64,000 nt of DNA from Methylorubrum populi (GTDB lineage: Bacteria; Pseudomonadota; Alphaproteobacteria; Rhizobiales; Beijerinckiaceae), in assembly GCA_020741775.1 (NCBI GenBank), contig DYYG01000035.1:124001-188000 (forward strand), written 5' to 3'. Of the stretch, positions 35,391 to 44,780 are shown one piece after another. Below the pieces are notes generated by a model, which was not told where the DNA came from, made no database searches, and was given only the letters and a program-made list of their open reading frames with translations. Each line of letters starts with the position of its first letter. Positions within the stretch are counted from its first letter, which is position 1. The translations under genes were made by a program, and so were the position numbers.

Positions 35391-36115
35391 GGTGGCTGCG
35401 GCGGCTCGGCCTGGCCCTCGCCGGGCTGGCCGCCGCGCTCCTGATCGTCACGATCTGGACGGCGCGATCCGGCAACCCGACGCTCTACCCGGTCTCCGGG
35501 GCGGAGAGCGAGACCGTGTTCCTCGTCAGCCACGGCTGGCATTCCGGCCTCGTCCTGCGCCGCGAGAGCCTGACGGGGGAGGGGACCGGCGCCGCCCTGC
35601 GCAGCATCGCGACGCGCTTTCGCGCCTATGACGCCCTCGAATTTGGCTGGGGCGAAGCCCGCTTCTACCGGGCGACGCCGACGCTCGCCGCCTTCGACTG
35701 GCGGCTCGCCCTCTCCGCCCTGTTCACCCCCGGCGGCAGCGAGGGCGTGATCCAGGTGGTCGGCCTCGTCGGCCCCGCCCGTGCCAGCTTTCCCCGGGCC
35801 GACATCGTTCCGGTTCCGGTCTCGCGGGAGGGCTTCGCCCGGCTGCTGGCGCGACTCGAAGCGAGCTTCCGCCTCACCGCCGGCCTCCCCGTCGATAGCG
35901 GGCCGGGCCTTTACGGCCCGAGCCTGTTCTACGAGGCGCGGGGCCGGTTCTCCTACGCCAATGTCTGCAATCATTGGGCGGCGCGGCTCCTCCACGCCGC
36001 CGGCCTGCCGATGACGCCGGTGCTCGACACCCACCCGCTCGGATTGCTGGCCGATCTGCGCTGGCGCGCGGGTCTGCCAGCCGCCCCGGCCGAGCCGGAC
36101 CTGTCCAAACCGTAA
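35387..36115 (+). CDS. DUF2459 / TIGR02117 family protein
   Basis: 242 residues. N-terminal membrane anchor (LGLALAGLAAALLIVTIW), then ETVFLVSHGWHSGLVLRRE, FGWGEARFYRATPTL, GLYGPSLFYEARGRFSYANVCNHWAARLL, all hallmarks of this conserved family. The Cys in ANVCNHW and the His of SHGWHSG could form a cysteine-hydrolase-type pair, but no activity is established. Translation is coupled to valS by an ATGA overlap. Confidence 0.82.
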   Translation: MRWLRRLGLALAGLAAALLIVTIWTARSGNPTLYPVSGAESETVFLVSHGWHSGLVLRRESLTGEGTGAALRSIATRFRAYDALEFGWGEARFYRATPTLAAFDWRLALSALFTPGGSEGVIQVVGLVGPARASFPRADIVPVPVSREGFARLLARLEASFRLTAGLPVDSGPGLYGPSLFYEARGRFSYANVCNHWAARLLHAAGLPMTPVLDTHPLGLLADLRWRAGLPAAPAEPDLSKP

Positions 36116-36232
36116 TCTTCGCGCCATCCGGCGGTCAGGCGCCGGGCTCTAGGACTCATCTCACGGATCGCCGCCCCGACCTTCGGGTCTCGCCGGGCGA
36201 TCGACCGAATGATGTGTCCGTCGGAGACTTCC

Positions 36233-37753
36233 ATGACCCTGACCGTGCGCCGCCGTGCCCTCGCCTCCGTCACCGCCGCCGCCCTCGTCGCGGGCGGCGC
36301 GGCCGGCTTCGGCCTCACGCAACCCGCCACGCCGGCCTATGCCCAGGCGCTGCCGAAAAGCCCGATCACCGCGCCCGAGCACCCGCCGGGCTCCTTCGCC
36401 GACGTGGTCGACAAGGTGAAGCCGGGCGTCGTCGCCGTGAAGGTGAAGCTCGATGACAGCGCCGACGATGACGAGGATGGCTCCGGCGGCCAGAACCTGC
36501 AGCAGGTTCCGCCGCAGCTGCGCGAGTTCTTCAAGCGCTTCGGCCAGGGCGGTCCCGGCGGTGGCTCCGGTGGCCGGGGCATGCCGCAGCAGCGCGGCGA
36601 GCGCGGTGCGGTCGGCTCCGGCTTCATCATCTCGGGCGACGGTTATGTGGTGACCAACAACCACGTGGTCGATCACGCCAAGACCGTGCAGGTCACCCTC
36701 GACGATAACCGCACCCTCGATGCCAAGGTGATCGGCAAGGACGCCAAGACCGATATCGCCCTCCTCAAGATCACCGAGGCCGGCAGCTACCCCTATGTCC
36801 AGTTCGGCAAGGGCGCGCCTCGGGTCGGCGACTGGGTGGTCGCCATCGGCAACCCGTTCGGCCTCGGCGGCACGGTGACGGCGGGCATCGTCTCGGCCCG
36901 CGGCCGCGACATCGGCGCCGGCCCCTATGACGACTTCCTGCAGATCGATGCGCCGATCAACAAGGGCAATTCCGGCGGCCCGACCTTCAACGTCAACGGC
37001 GAGGTCGTCGGCGTGAACACGGCGATCGCCTCGCCCTCCGGCGGCTCGGTCGGCCTCGCCTTCGCCATTCCCGCCGAAACGGTCCAGGCGGTGGTGGATC
37101 AGCTCCGGACCGACGGCAAGGTGGTCCGCGGCTATCTCGGCGTGCAGGTGCAGCCGGTGACCAAGGACATCGCCGACGGTCTCGGCCTCGACAAGGCCAA
37201 GGGCGCCCTGGTCGATCATGCCGAGAGCGGCACCCCGGCGGCCAAGGCCGGGCTGAAATCGGGTGACGTGATCGAGTCGGTCAACGGCGCTCCCGTCAAC
37301 GATGCCCGCGACCTGTCGCGCCGCATCGCCGGGCTGAGGCCGGGCACCGAGGTCAAGCTCGCCTATCTGCGCAACGGCAAGAGCGACACCGCGACGGTGG
37401 AACTCGGCGTGTTGCCGAGCGACGGCAAGATGGCGAGCCGCGGCGGCGACAGCTTCCAGGGCGGTCAGCCCCGCCTCGGCCTCAGCCTGGCGCCGGCGGG
37501 GGATGTCGGCCTCGGCGACGAGGGTGTGGCGGTGATGGATGTCGATCCTGACGGCCCGGCCGCCGCGAAGGGCATCGCCCAGGGTGATGTGATCCTCGAT
37601 GTCGCCGGCACCAGCGTCTCGAAGCCGTCCGACGTGCAGACGCAGATCCGCGCCGCAGAATCGAACGGCCGCAAGGCGGTGCTGATGCGGGTGAAGAGTG
37701 CCAAGGGCCAGACCCGCTTCGTCGCGGTGGCGCTCACCAAGAAGGAGGGCTGA
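36233..37753 (+). CDS. degP: DegP/Do-type periplasmic serine protease
   Basis: 506 residues from ATG 36233 (GGAGA upstream). Signal peptide ending near ATPAYA-QALP. Trypsin-like domain with His144 (VTNNHVVDH), Asp174 (KTDIALLKI) and Ser247 (INKGNSGGPTFN). Two PDZ domains (about 285-375 and 395-500). A Gly/Arg-rich Q-linker-like loop (GQGGPGGGSGGRGMPQQRG) precedes the catalytic part. Protease and chaperone of the envelope. Monocistronic with its own terminator. DegQ-like paralogues cannot be separated on sequence alone. Confidence 0.95.
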   Translation: MTLTVRRRALASVTAAALVAGGAAGFGLTQPATPAYAQALPKSPITAPEHPPGSFADVVDKVKPGVVAVKVKLDDSADDDEDGSGGQNLQQVPPQLREFFKRFGQGGPGGGSGGRGMPQQRGERGAVGSGFIISGDGYVVTNNHVVDHAKTVQVTLDDNRTLDAKVIGKDAKTDIALLKITEAGSYPYVQFGKGAPRVGDWVVAIGNPFGLGGTVTAGIVSARGRDIGAGPYDDFLQIDAPINKGNSGGPTFNVNGEVVGVNTAIASPSGGSVGLAFAIPAETVQAVVDQLRTDGKVVRGYLGVQVQPVTKDIADGLGLDKAKGALVDHAESGTPAAKAGLKSGDVIESVNGAPVNDARDLSRRIAGLRPGTEVKLAYLRNGKSDTATVELGVLPSDGKMASRGGDSFQGGQPRLGLSLAPAGDVGLGDEGVAVMDVDPDGPAAAKGIAQGDVILDVAGTSVSKPSDVQTQIRAAESNGRKAVLMRVKSAKGQTRFVAVALTKKEG

Positions 37754-37768
37754 TCCTCCTCCGCTCAC

Positions 37769-37788
37769 GGGAGCCGGAAACGGCTCCC
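37769..37788 (+). other. GNRA-type hairpin after degP
   Basis: 8-bp perfect stem (37769-37776 with 37781-37788) closed by a GAAA tetraloop, 16 bases past the degP stop. Probably a 3'-end stabiliser upstream of the real terminator. Confidence 0.55.
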
Positions 37789-37824
37789 GCCCTTCGATGC
37801 TTCCTGCGACCCTGCTGTGACTGT

Positions 37825-37855
37825 GCGCCCGTTCGAGAGAGCGGGCGCTTTTTTT
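37825..37855 (+). terminator. Rho-independent terminator of degP
   Basis: 7-bp GC stem (37825-37831 with 37842-37848) followed by seven T residues. The clearest intrinsic terminator on the plus strand of this window. Confidence 0.92.
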
Positions 37856-37941
37856 GGCCGGCCTCTCGAGTTTCCGCAGCCGGCAATCAGGACCCGAACG
37901 CTGCCCGATGATGCGCCATCTGCACCGTTTTTTAGCGCATC

Positions 37942-37967
37942 CTTTCTTATGTTAATTCTAAAGAAAG
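37942..37967 (+). promoter_or_regulatory. Inverted repeat in the AT-rich promoter of the chemoreceptor gene
   Basis: CTTTCTT (37942-37948) and AAGAAAG (37961-37967) form a perfect 7-bp inverted repeat with 12-bp spacing, 52 bp before the start codon in a stretch (37930-38010) much richer in AT than its surroundings. It could be an operator or a strong promoter with fortuitous symmetry. Confidence 0.4.
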
Positions 37968-38019
37968 CATTCCTGTAACATAGGTTTATTAAAGTATTCC
38001 ACTAAAGGTCGCGTATACC

Positions 38020-40017
38020 ATGAAAATCGGCATTCGCTCGCGGCTCTATGGAGGGTTCGCTGCGCTGGTCCTCCTGTCCTGCGGCATGGGCGCGTTTTCC
38101 TATGCACAGCTTCAGAGTCTCGACCAGACCATCGCGGCGCGGGGACAGTTCGAAACGGCGGCGCGCAATCTCTACACCGTCAACGGTCTCGCCGACCGGC
38201 TGATCGGTCAGGCCAACCAATACCGGATGTCGCTCGACCCGGCCTCCGCCGCCGGGATGACGGCGTCTCTGACATCGATGGAGCAAGTCTCGGAAGGGAT
38301 GATCCAGCGCACGCCGAGCGCCGAGCGCCGGATCGCCTACCAGCAGCTGCTCGCGCAGGCGACCGACCTTCACAAGGCATTGCCGACCCTGATCGATCTG
38401 GTCGATCGGATCCGTGAACACCGGGCCGGCGTCTTCACCAACGGCGACGACCTGACCAAGGCCTCCGGCATTCTCGTCAACCAGCTGCGCACCAGCGGGG
38501 ACGAGGCGGTGATCGCCCAATCCATGGAGATCGACCGGGCGATGCTCCTGTTCCGGGTGATGAACTGGCGCTTCCTGGCGACCAAGGATCCGAAGGGACG
38601 CGCACTCTCGGCTTCCGCTTTCAAGGGCGCGGAGGCGACCGTCGCCAAGCTCAAGGAGATGGACCTGACGGCGGCGAACCAGAAGGCTCTGAAGGCGGTC
38701 GAAGACGCGCTGCAGCGCCTAAACAAGAGCTTCGTCGCGGCCTCTCAAGCCATCGTCGAGAGCGAGGTCTTCTTCGAGGACACGCTGAAGCCGAAAGCCG
38801 AGGCCATCACCGCCACCGGCCTGGCCGTGCGCGGTAAGCTCGAAATCGCTCTCCAGGAGGGGATCGCCCAGAGCAACGCGGCGATGAGCACCGCCGGAAC
38901 CATCCAGCTCCTCATGGCCGGCTTGGTTCTCGCACTCGGCGCCGCGCTGGCCTTCCTGATCGCGCGCAGCATCATCCGCCCGGTTTCGGGAATGACCCAA
39001 GCCATGAACCGCCTCGCGGCGGGGGAGACGGACATCGTCGTTCCGTCGCAGGATGCCGTGGACGAACTGGGCCAGATGGCCCGCGCCGTGGACGTGTTCC
39101 GCCAGAACGCCGTGGCGCGGACGGAACTGGAAGCGGAGCAGGTCGCTCAGCAATCCGCCCGGCAACGCCGGGCCGACCGAGTCGACCAGCTGGTGCGCGA
39201 CTTCGAGCAGAGGGTCGCCGCGTCGATCAGCATCGTCACCGCCGCCGCGACCGAACTGGACGTGACCGCCCGCTCCATGACCCAGGTCGCCGAAACGACC
39301 AACGGTCAGGCCATCTCCTCCGCCAGCGCCGCCGAGGAGGCGACCGCGAACGCCCAGACCGTGGCCGCCGCGGCCGAGGAGATGGTCGCCTCGCTCTCGG
39401 AGATCGAGCGCCGGGTGAGTCAGTCCCACGAGGTGGCGAACCATGCCGCCCAAGAGGCCGAGACCACCAACACCTCGATGCTGCATCTCAGCAAGGCGGC
39501 CGAGAGGATCGGCGAAGCCGTCACGATGATTTCCGAGCTCGCGGGACAGACCAACCTGCTGGCGCTCAATGCCACCATCGAAGCGGCACGCGCCGGTGAG
39601 GCGGGTCGCGGCTTCGCGGTCGTCGCGACCGAGGTGAAAGAACTCGCCGCCCAGACCGCCCGCACGACCGAGGCGATTTCCAGCCAGGTCTCGGCGATCC
39701 AGGCGGCCTCGGCCCAGGCGCTCGACGCCATTCATCAGATCGGCCGGACCATCGTCTCGGTGAACGACATCACCGCCTCGATCGCGGCCACGGTCGTCGA
39801 GCAGACGGCAGCGACCAACGAGATCGCCCGCAACGCCTCGGAGGCGGCCCACAGCACGCAGGACGTGTCGACGAGCGTGGCGCAGGTGCAGGCCCTGTCA
39901 AGCGAGACCGGTTCGGCGGCCCAGCAGGTGCGGATGGCTTCCGCGGAACTGGCGACCCAGTCCGAGAACGTGAAGCGGGATGTCGATAACTTCCTGGCCG
40001 CGATCCGGGCCGCCTGA
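38020..40017 (+). CDS. Methyl-accepting chemotaxis protein
   Basis: 665 residues. TM1 (about 8-28), a ~265-residue periplasmic helical sensor (4HB/dCache-less type), TM2 ([21 protein letters not shown], about 292-312), HAMP ([23 protein letters not shown]), and the signalling domain with the hairpin tip [35 protein letters not shown] (from ~508). No C-terminal CheR-tethering pentapeptide (ends FLAAIRAA). Ligand unknown. Monocistronic; ends near a long hairpin. Confidence 0.96.
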   Translation: MKIGIRSRLYGGFAALVLLSCGMGAFSYAQLQSLDQTIAARGQFETAARNLYTVNGLADRLIGQANQYRMSLDPASAAGMTASLTSMEQVSEGMIQRTPSAERRIAYQQLLAQATDLHKALPTLIDLVDRIREHRAGVFTNGDDLTKASGILVNQLRTSGDEAVIAQSMEIDRAMLLFRVMNWRFLATKDPKGRALSASAFKGAEATVAKLKEMDLTAANQKALKAVEDALQRLNKSFVAASQAIVESEVFFEDTLKPKAEAITATGLAVRGKLEIALQEGIAQSNAAMSTAGTIQLLMAGLVLALGAALAFLIARSIIRPVSGMTQAMNRLAAGETDIVVPSQDAVDELGQMARAVDVFRQNAVARTELEAEQVAQQSARQRRADRVDQLVRDFEQRVAASISIVTAAATELDVTARSMTQVAETTNGQAISSASAAEEATANAQTVAAAAEEMVASLSEIERRVSQSHEVANHAAQEAETTNTSMLHLSKAAERIGEAVTMISELAGQTNLLALNATIEAARAGEAGRGFAVVATEVKELAAQTARTTEAISSQVSAIQAASAQALDAIHQIGRTIVSVNDITASIAATVVEQTAATNEIARNASEAAHSTQDVSTSVAQVQALSSETGSAAQQVRMASAELATQSENVKRDVDNFLAAIRAA

Positions 40018-40033
40018 CCGGTCGAGGGATGAA

Positions 40034-40068
40034 GGGCCCGCTCGCCGACGTTGACCGGCGAGGGGCCC
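40034..40068 (+). terminator. Hairpin after the chemoreceptor gene
   Basis: A 13-bp stem with one bulged G (40034-40047 with 40056-40068, eight-base loop), 17 bases past the stop. No T-run, so its strength as an intrinsic terminator is uncertain. Confidence 0.5.
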
Positions 40069-40159
40069 GCTTCGCTTCGGGGCCGGATCAAGAGACGCCC
40101 GCGCCCTGAAACCCGTATCATCACCGCAGAACGATGCCCTGCCCGGCGCATCGCCCCGG

Positions 40160-40939
40160 ATGCTGGATCCGGTCCTGGGGGCCGGGTTTCCGTCCGGGCG
40201 TCCTCGCCCGTACGGCGCCCGCTTCCTCGCCCTGCTGATCGCCGCGGCGGCATCCATGGGCGGAGCGGCCCGCAGTGAGCCGCTCGCCTCCGAGAACCCG
40301 CGCATCCCCGAACCGATGGTGTTCGATCTGGTCCGTCCCCTCGGTGCGGCGGCGGGGGAACGCGAGATCAATGTCCTGGCCACCCGCGCCTTCGGTGGGA
40401 GCCCAACGGATTGGGCACCGGAACTCGAATACGCCTATGCCGACGGGCAATCCCTCGAAATCGAACTGCCGTTCGAGGATGGGCGGCTCAGCCAGTACAA
40501 ATTCGCCCTGCAGGGCACATTCGGCACCGGGGCAGGGGGACGCTGGATCCATGGCTGGCAGGCCATCGGACAGTATGACCGCGACAGCGCAACCTGGCGC
40601 AATGCGCTGCTCTACATCTCCGGTATCCGCCTCGATGCGCGCTGGAGCATGCTGAGCATGGCCGGCTTGCGGCAGGTCGGCCTCAAGCGGCTCGGGCCGA
40701 CCTCGCTCCTCCTCAATCACGCAATCTTCTACGATCTCGATCCCGCAACGGTGCTCGGGCTCGAGTTCAACCTCAGCCAGGGCATTGCCGGGGACGGCAC
40801 CACCAGCGCCCTGGTCATCCCGCAGATCCACCGCCGCCTGACGGAGCTGACGAGCGTGCAGGCGGGCCTGGGTCTGGAATTCCGAACCGGCCACGACCCG
40901 GCTCTGGTCTCTGCCCTGCGGCTGATCCGCGAATTCTGA
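40160..40939 (+). CDS. Secreted/outer-membrane protein of unknown function
   Basis: 259 residues. An Arg-rich start and hydrophobic stretch ([20 protein letters not shown]) look like a signal peptide. The mature part shows alternating beta strands ([62 protein letters not shown]), which suggests an outer-membrane barrel like short transporter or porin-type proteins. No family recognised with confidence. A shared style with the DUF2490 protein at 2.8 kb is superficial. Confidence 0.7.
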   Translation: MLDPVLGAGFPSGRPRPYGARFLALLIAAAASMGGAARSEPLASENPRIPEPMVFDLVRPLGAAAGEREINVLATRAFGGSPTDWAPELEYAYADGQSLEIELPFEDGRLSQYKFALQGTFGTGAGGRWIHGWQAIGQYDRDSATWRNALLYISGIRLDARWSMLSMAGLRQVGLKRLGPTSLLLNHAIFYDLDPATVLGLEFNLSQGIAGDGTTSALVIPQIHRRLTELTSVQAGLGLEFRTGHDPALVSALRLIREF

Positions 40940-41015
40940 GGGCGTACCGCGCGGACCCGGCCTCGGCCTCTCGCGTTTCCCCGAGCGTCGACAACGATCC
41001 GAGAGGACGACAGGC

Positions 41016-41894
41016 ATGGCGAGCGTCGCGGCATCCGGCACCTTCGCGATCGGCGGAGATCTCACCGTTCACCGGCTCGGCTTCGGCGCCATGCGCATCA
41101 CCGGAGCCGGCATCTGGGGTGACCCGCCAGATATCGAGAAGGCGAGGGCGACCCTGCGAGCGGTTCCCGGCCTCGGAATCGACCTGATCGACACCGCCGA
41201 CAGCTACGGGCCCTTCGTCAGCGAGGACCTGATCCGCGACGTGCTGCATCCCTATGACGGCCTCGTCGTCGCCACCAAGGGCGGATTGACCCGGCATGGG
41301 CCAGACATCTGGCGGCCGGTCGGCAACCCCGACTATCTGCGCCAATGCGTGCTGATGAGCCTCAGGCGCCTGGGCCTCGACCGCATCGACCTGTGGCAGC
41401 TGCACCGGATCGGCCCGGACTGCCCGCGCGAGGTCCAGTTCGAGGCCATCGCGGCCATGCGGGAGGAAGGGCTGATCCGCCATGTCGGCCTCTCCGAAGT
41501 GTCGGTCGAGGAAATCGAGGCGGCCCGCCGGTTTTTCCCGGTGGCGAGCGTGCAGAACCGCTACAACCTCGTCGACCGCACCAGCGAGGCGGTGCTGGAG
41601 CATTGCGAGCGCCACAGCATCGGCTTCATCCCCTGGGCACCCCTCGACAAGGGATCCCTGGCCGGCCCCGGCTCCGCCCTGGAGGCGATTGCCGGTCGCC
41701 TCGGCGCGAGCGGAAGTGCCGTTGCCCTGGCCTGGCTCCTGAAACGCTCGCCGGTCATGCTGCCGATCCCCGGCACCGGCGATCCCGACCATCTCGCGCA
41801 GAACGCCGCAGCCGCCGACCTTTCGTTGAGCGACGAGGATTTCGCGACCCTCGACCGGGCCGGGCGCGAGGCGTGGCAGAAGCTCGGCGCTTGA
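41016..41894 (+). CDS. Aldo/keto reductase
   Basis: 292 residues. Catalytic tetrad seen: Asp59 and Tyr64 (IDTADSYGP), Lys88 (VATKGG), His130 (WQLHRIG). Cofactor region [32 protein letters not shown]. Resembles plant-type or YdbC-like oxidoreductases using NADPH. Substrate unknown. Good GAGAGGA site upstream. Confidence 0.9.
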   Translation: MASVAASGTFAIGGDLTVHRLGFGAMRITGAGIWGDPPDIEKARATLRAVPGLGIDLIDTADSYGPFVSEDLIRDVLHPYDGLVVATKGGLTRHGPDIWRPVGNPDYLRQCVLMSLRRLGLDRIDLWQLHRIGPDCPREVQFEAIAAMREEGLIRHVGLSEVSVEEIEAARRFFPVASVQNRYNLVDRTSEAVLEHCERHSIGFIPWAPLDKGSLAGPGSALEAIAGRLGASGSAVALAWLLKRSPVMLPIPGTGDPDHLAQNAAAADLSLSDEDFATLDRAGREAWQKLGA

Positions 41895-42052
41895 TCCGCG
41901 AACACGTCGTTCCGCCCGAAAGGCTGGGTTGAGCCGGCAGCTTGGCACGCCGGGTGCTTGCGCGCACCTCGCGGTCAGGCAGCACAGGAACCTGAGGCAG
42001 CCTCGACCTTTCCGTCCCCGGCGCGGCCGTCGCGCCGGCAGGGAGGAGCGAT

Positions 42053-42520
42053 ATGACCTTAGCGGACCGACTTCTTCGCTCGGGCTTCCTCGGCGGCGTG
42101 GCCCTGCTGGGACTGGCCTCGCTGAGCGCCGCGACCCTTGGCCCGGCCGCGGCGCAGACCCGGTGGGTCTCCGGCACCTATGTCTATGCCGATCTCTGCA
42201 CCATGCCGGAGGACGGCACGCAGATCGGGCGGCGCATCACGCTCAAGCGGTGGCCGAAGGGCGACAACCTCGTCTACGAGGGTGCGGGCCTGCCCGGCCC
42301 CGTCGAGACGGCGGTCACCGTCGATGACACCACCAAGGCCGTAGCCTTCCACATCGACACGCCGGCCGGGCTCGTCAGCTTCCAAGGCACCGCCGGATCG
42401 GACGCCCTGATCGGCACGCTCAACGGCGCCGACGGCGAGCAGCCGCTGCGCCTGAAGCGGGTCCTGCGCGCCCGCGCCCAGGAGGCCTGCCCCGGTGAGA
42501 CAACAGGCTCGATCCATTAA
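42053..42520 (+). CDS. Secreted protein of unknown function (155 aa)
   Basis: Signal peptide MTLADRLLRSGFLGGVALLGLASLSAATLGPAAAQ. Mature ~120 residues are beta-rich (RWVSGTYVYADLCTMPEDG, RRITLKRWPKGDNLVYEGAG, VSFQGTAGSDALIGTL), with Cys near each end that could pair (DLCTM, EACPG). GGAGGAGC ribosome site. No family recognised. Confidence 0.7.
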   Translation: MTLADRLLRSGFLGGVALLGLASLSAATLGPAAAQTRWVSGTYVYADLCTMPEDGTQIGRRITLKRWPKGDNLVYEGAGLPGPVETAVTVDDTTKAVAFHIDTPAGLVSFQGTAGSDALIGTLNGADGEQPLRLKRVLRARAQEACPGETTGSIH

Positions 42521-42609
42521 CCGCTGCCTCAATGCGCGCCATTGACGCCGCCCTGCCCGGGCGCAAGTGAACAGCCGGGGCGGCGACGCAGGTGACAAGG
42601 GCGAGCGGC

Positions 42610-43689
42610 ATGGCCGGAGCGAAGCGCAGCTACAGGATCGCGGTGATTCCCGGCGACGGCATCGGCAAAGAGGTCGTGCCGGAGGGCATGCGGGTGCTGG
42701 AGCGCGCCGCCAAGCGCCACGGCTTCGAGATCGTGCAGGATTGGTTCGATTTCGCCTCCTGCGACTATTACGAGCGCTACGGGCGGATGATGCCCGAGGA
42801 TTGGAAGGACAAGCTCGGCCCCCAGGACGCGATCTTCTTCGGCGCCGTCGGCATGCCGGAGCGGGTGCCGGACCACATTTCCCTCTGGGGCTCGCTGATC
42901 CAGTTCCGCCGCGAATTCGACCAGTACGTCAATCTGCGTCCGGTGCGCCTGATGCCCGGAGTTCCGTCGCCCCTGGCGGGTCGCGAGCCCGGCGATATCG
43001 ACTTCTGGGTGGTCCGCGAGAACACCGAGGGCGAATACTCCAATGCCGGCGGGCGGATGTTTCCGGGCACCGAGCGCGAATTCGCCGTGCAGGAATCGGT
43101 TTTCACCCGCCACGGTGTCGACCGGGTGCTCACATTTGCCTTTGACTTGGCCCGGAGCCGGCCGAAGCGGCACCTGACCTCCGCCACCAAGTCCAACGGC
43201 ATCTCGATCACCATGCCGTTCTGGGATGAACGGGTGCGCGCCGTGGCTGAAAGCTACCCGGACGTGCGCTGGGACCAGTATCACATCGATATCCTGACCG
43301 CGCATTTCGTGCTGAACCCGGACCGGTTCGACGTGGTGGTGGCCTCGAACCTGTTCGGCGACATCCTGTCCGATCTTGGCCCGGCCTGCACCGGCACCAT
43401 CGGCATCGCCCCCTCCGGCAACATCAACCCGGAGCGGCGCTATCCCTCGGTGTTCGAGCCGGTTCACGGCTCAGCTCCCGACATCGCCGGGCAGGGCATC
43501 GCCAACCCGATCGGCCAGATCTGGTCGGGCGCGATGATGCTGGAGCATCTCGGCGAGCGCGACGCCGCCGCCGAGATCGTCGCCGGCATCGAGCGCGTCC
43601 TGACCGAGAAGGCCCTGCGCACGCGCGACCTCGGCGGCACGGCGGATACGCAGACCTGCGGCCGGGCGGTCGAGCAGGCGCTCGGCTAG
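42610..43689 (+). CDS. Tartrate/D-malate dehydrogenase-like decarboxylating dehydrogenase
   Basis: 359 residues from ATG 42610. Member of the isocitrate/isopropylmalate dehydrogenase superfamily: IAVIPGDGIGKEVVPEG, LRPVRLMPGVPSPL, FWVVRENTEGEYSNAGGR, metal-site Asp in ASNLFGDILSDL, and nucleotide loop VFEPVHGSAPDIAGQGIANPIG. The NTEGEYS and MPEDWKDKL segments are those of TtuC/YeaU (tartrate or D-malate dehydrogenase) rather than LeuB. Nine bp before a BKACE gene, which strongly suggests one transcription unit. Confidence 0.86.
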   Translation: MAGAKRSYRIAVIPGDGIGKEVVPEGMRVLERAAKRHGFEIVQDWFDFASCDYYERYGRMMPEDWKDKLGPQDAIFFGAVGMPERVPDHISLWGSLIQFRREFDQYVNLRPVRLMPGVPSPLAGREPGDIDFWVVRENTEGEYSNAGGRMFPGTEREFAVQESVFTRHGVDRVLTFAFDLARSRPKRHLTSATKSNGISITMPFWDERVRAVAESYPDVRWDQYHIDILTAHFVLNPDRFDVVVASNLFGDILSDLGPACTGTIGIAPSGNINPERRYPSVFEPVHGSAPDIAGQGIANPIGQIWSGAMMLEHLGERDAAAEIVAGIERVLTEKALRTRDLGGTADTQTCGRAVEQALG

Positions 43690-43698
43690 AGGGCTGTC

Positions 43699-44526
43699 AT
43701 GATGCGACCCGTCGTCGTCACGGTGGCGATCACCGGCTCGGTCGCCCGCAAGGCCGACAACCCGACCGTGCCGATCACGCCGGCCGAGCAGATCGAATCG
43801 ACCCATGCGGCCTACGAGGCCGGAGCGGCCCTCGCCCATATCCATGTGCGCGGCGACGACGAGAGCCCGTCTCTCGATCCTGACCGCTTCGGTCAGGTGC
43901 AGGAGGGCATCCGCCGGCACTGTCCGGACATGATCGTGCAATTCTCCACCAGCGGCGGCGGCTGCGATCCGGCCGAGCGGGGCGCCTGCCTCGTCCACCG
44001 GCCGGACATGGCTTCGCTGACGGCGGGCTCGGTCAATTTCGGCAAGGGGGTCTATGAGAACCCCGCCCCCCTGTTCACGGCGCTCGCCGGGCGGATGCGC
44101 GAGACCGGCGTGCGCGCCGAGATCGAAGTGTTCGACCTCACCCATCTCCACAACGCCCGCCGCCTCGTGGACGAGGGCCTGATCACCGAAGAGGTGCATG
44201 TCCAGTTCGTCATGGGCATCCGCAACGCCCTGCCGCCGGATCAGCACCTGCTCGACCTCCTGCTCGCCGAAACCCAGCGCCTTCTGCCGCGGGCGAGCTG
44301 GGGCGCTTTCGGCATCGGCCGGTTTCAGAGCACGGTGATGGGCTGGGCGCTGGCACGGGGCGCGCAGGGCGTGCGCACGGGGCTGGAAGACAATGTCCGC
44401 CTCACGAAGGAGCGGCTCGCGGACGGCAATGCCGACCTCGTGCGGCTGGCGGCCGGGATCTGCGCCGAGCATGGAGCCCGGCCGGCGACCCCCGCCGAGG
44501 CCAGGGCTCTCCTGCACCTGTGTTGA
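43699..44526 (+). CDS. Beta-keto acid cleavage enzyme family protein (BKACE, DUF849)
   Basis: 275 residues. VVVTVAITGSVARKADNP at the start, metal-binding HIHVR (His47, His49), QFSTSGGG, and ASWGAFGIGRFQ are BKACE marks. Family members condense a beta-keto acid with acetyl-CoA and cleave it to a CoA ester and acetoacetate; known substrates include 3-keto-5-aminohexanoate and dehydrocarnitine. The substrate here is unknown, but the partner dehydrogenase could make a beta-keto acid such as oxaloglycolate. Confidence 0.88.
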   Translation: MMRPVVVTVAITGSVARKADNPTVPITPAEQIESTHAAYEAGAALAHIHVRGDDESPSLDPDRFGQVQEGIRRHCPDMIVQFSTSGGGCDPAERGACLVHRPDMASLTAGSVNFGKGVYENPAPLFTALAGRMRETGVRAEIEVFDLTHLHNARRLVDEGLITEEVHVQFVMGIRNALPPDQHLLDLLLAETQRLLPRASWGAFGIGRFQSTVMGWALARGAQGVRTGLEDNVRLTKERLADGNADLVRLAAGICAEHGARPATPAEARALLHLC

Positions 44527-44780
44527 GGCGTGCCCTTCAATCCTACGAGTGTCGCCGGCTGCCCCATGAGACTCCCGATGTCGCGCGACCCGACGAGAAA
44601 GACTTGATCTAAGTCAATCGAAGCAGACCGCTCGGTTGAACGCATCGGACCCAGCGTCCGGAAAAGATCACATAGTCCAGACCACCGTATTTCGATCTCG
44701 TGGGAACGGTTTTCCTGCCGTCGCCGTTGCGGGCCGGGTTACGGCGCCGTGTTGGCCGCCGGCAGAGACAGGGACGGACG

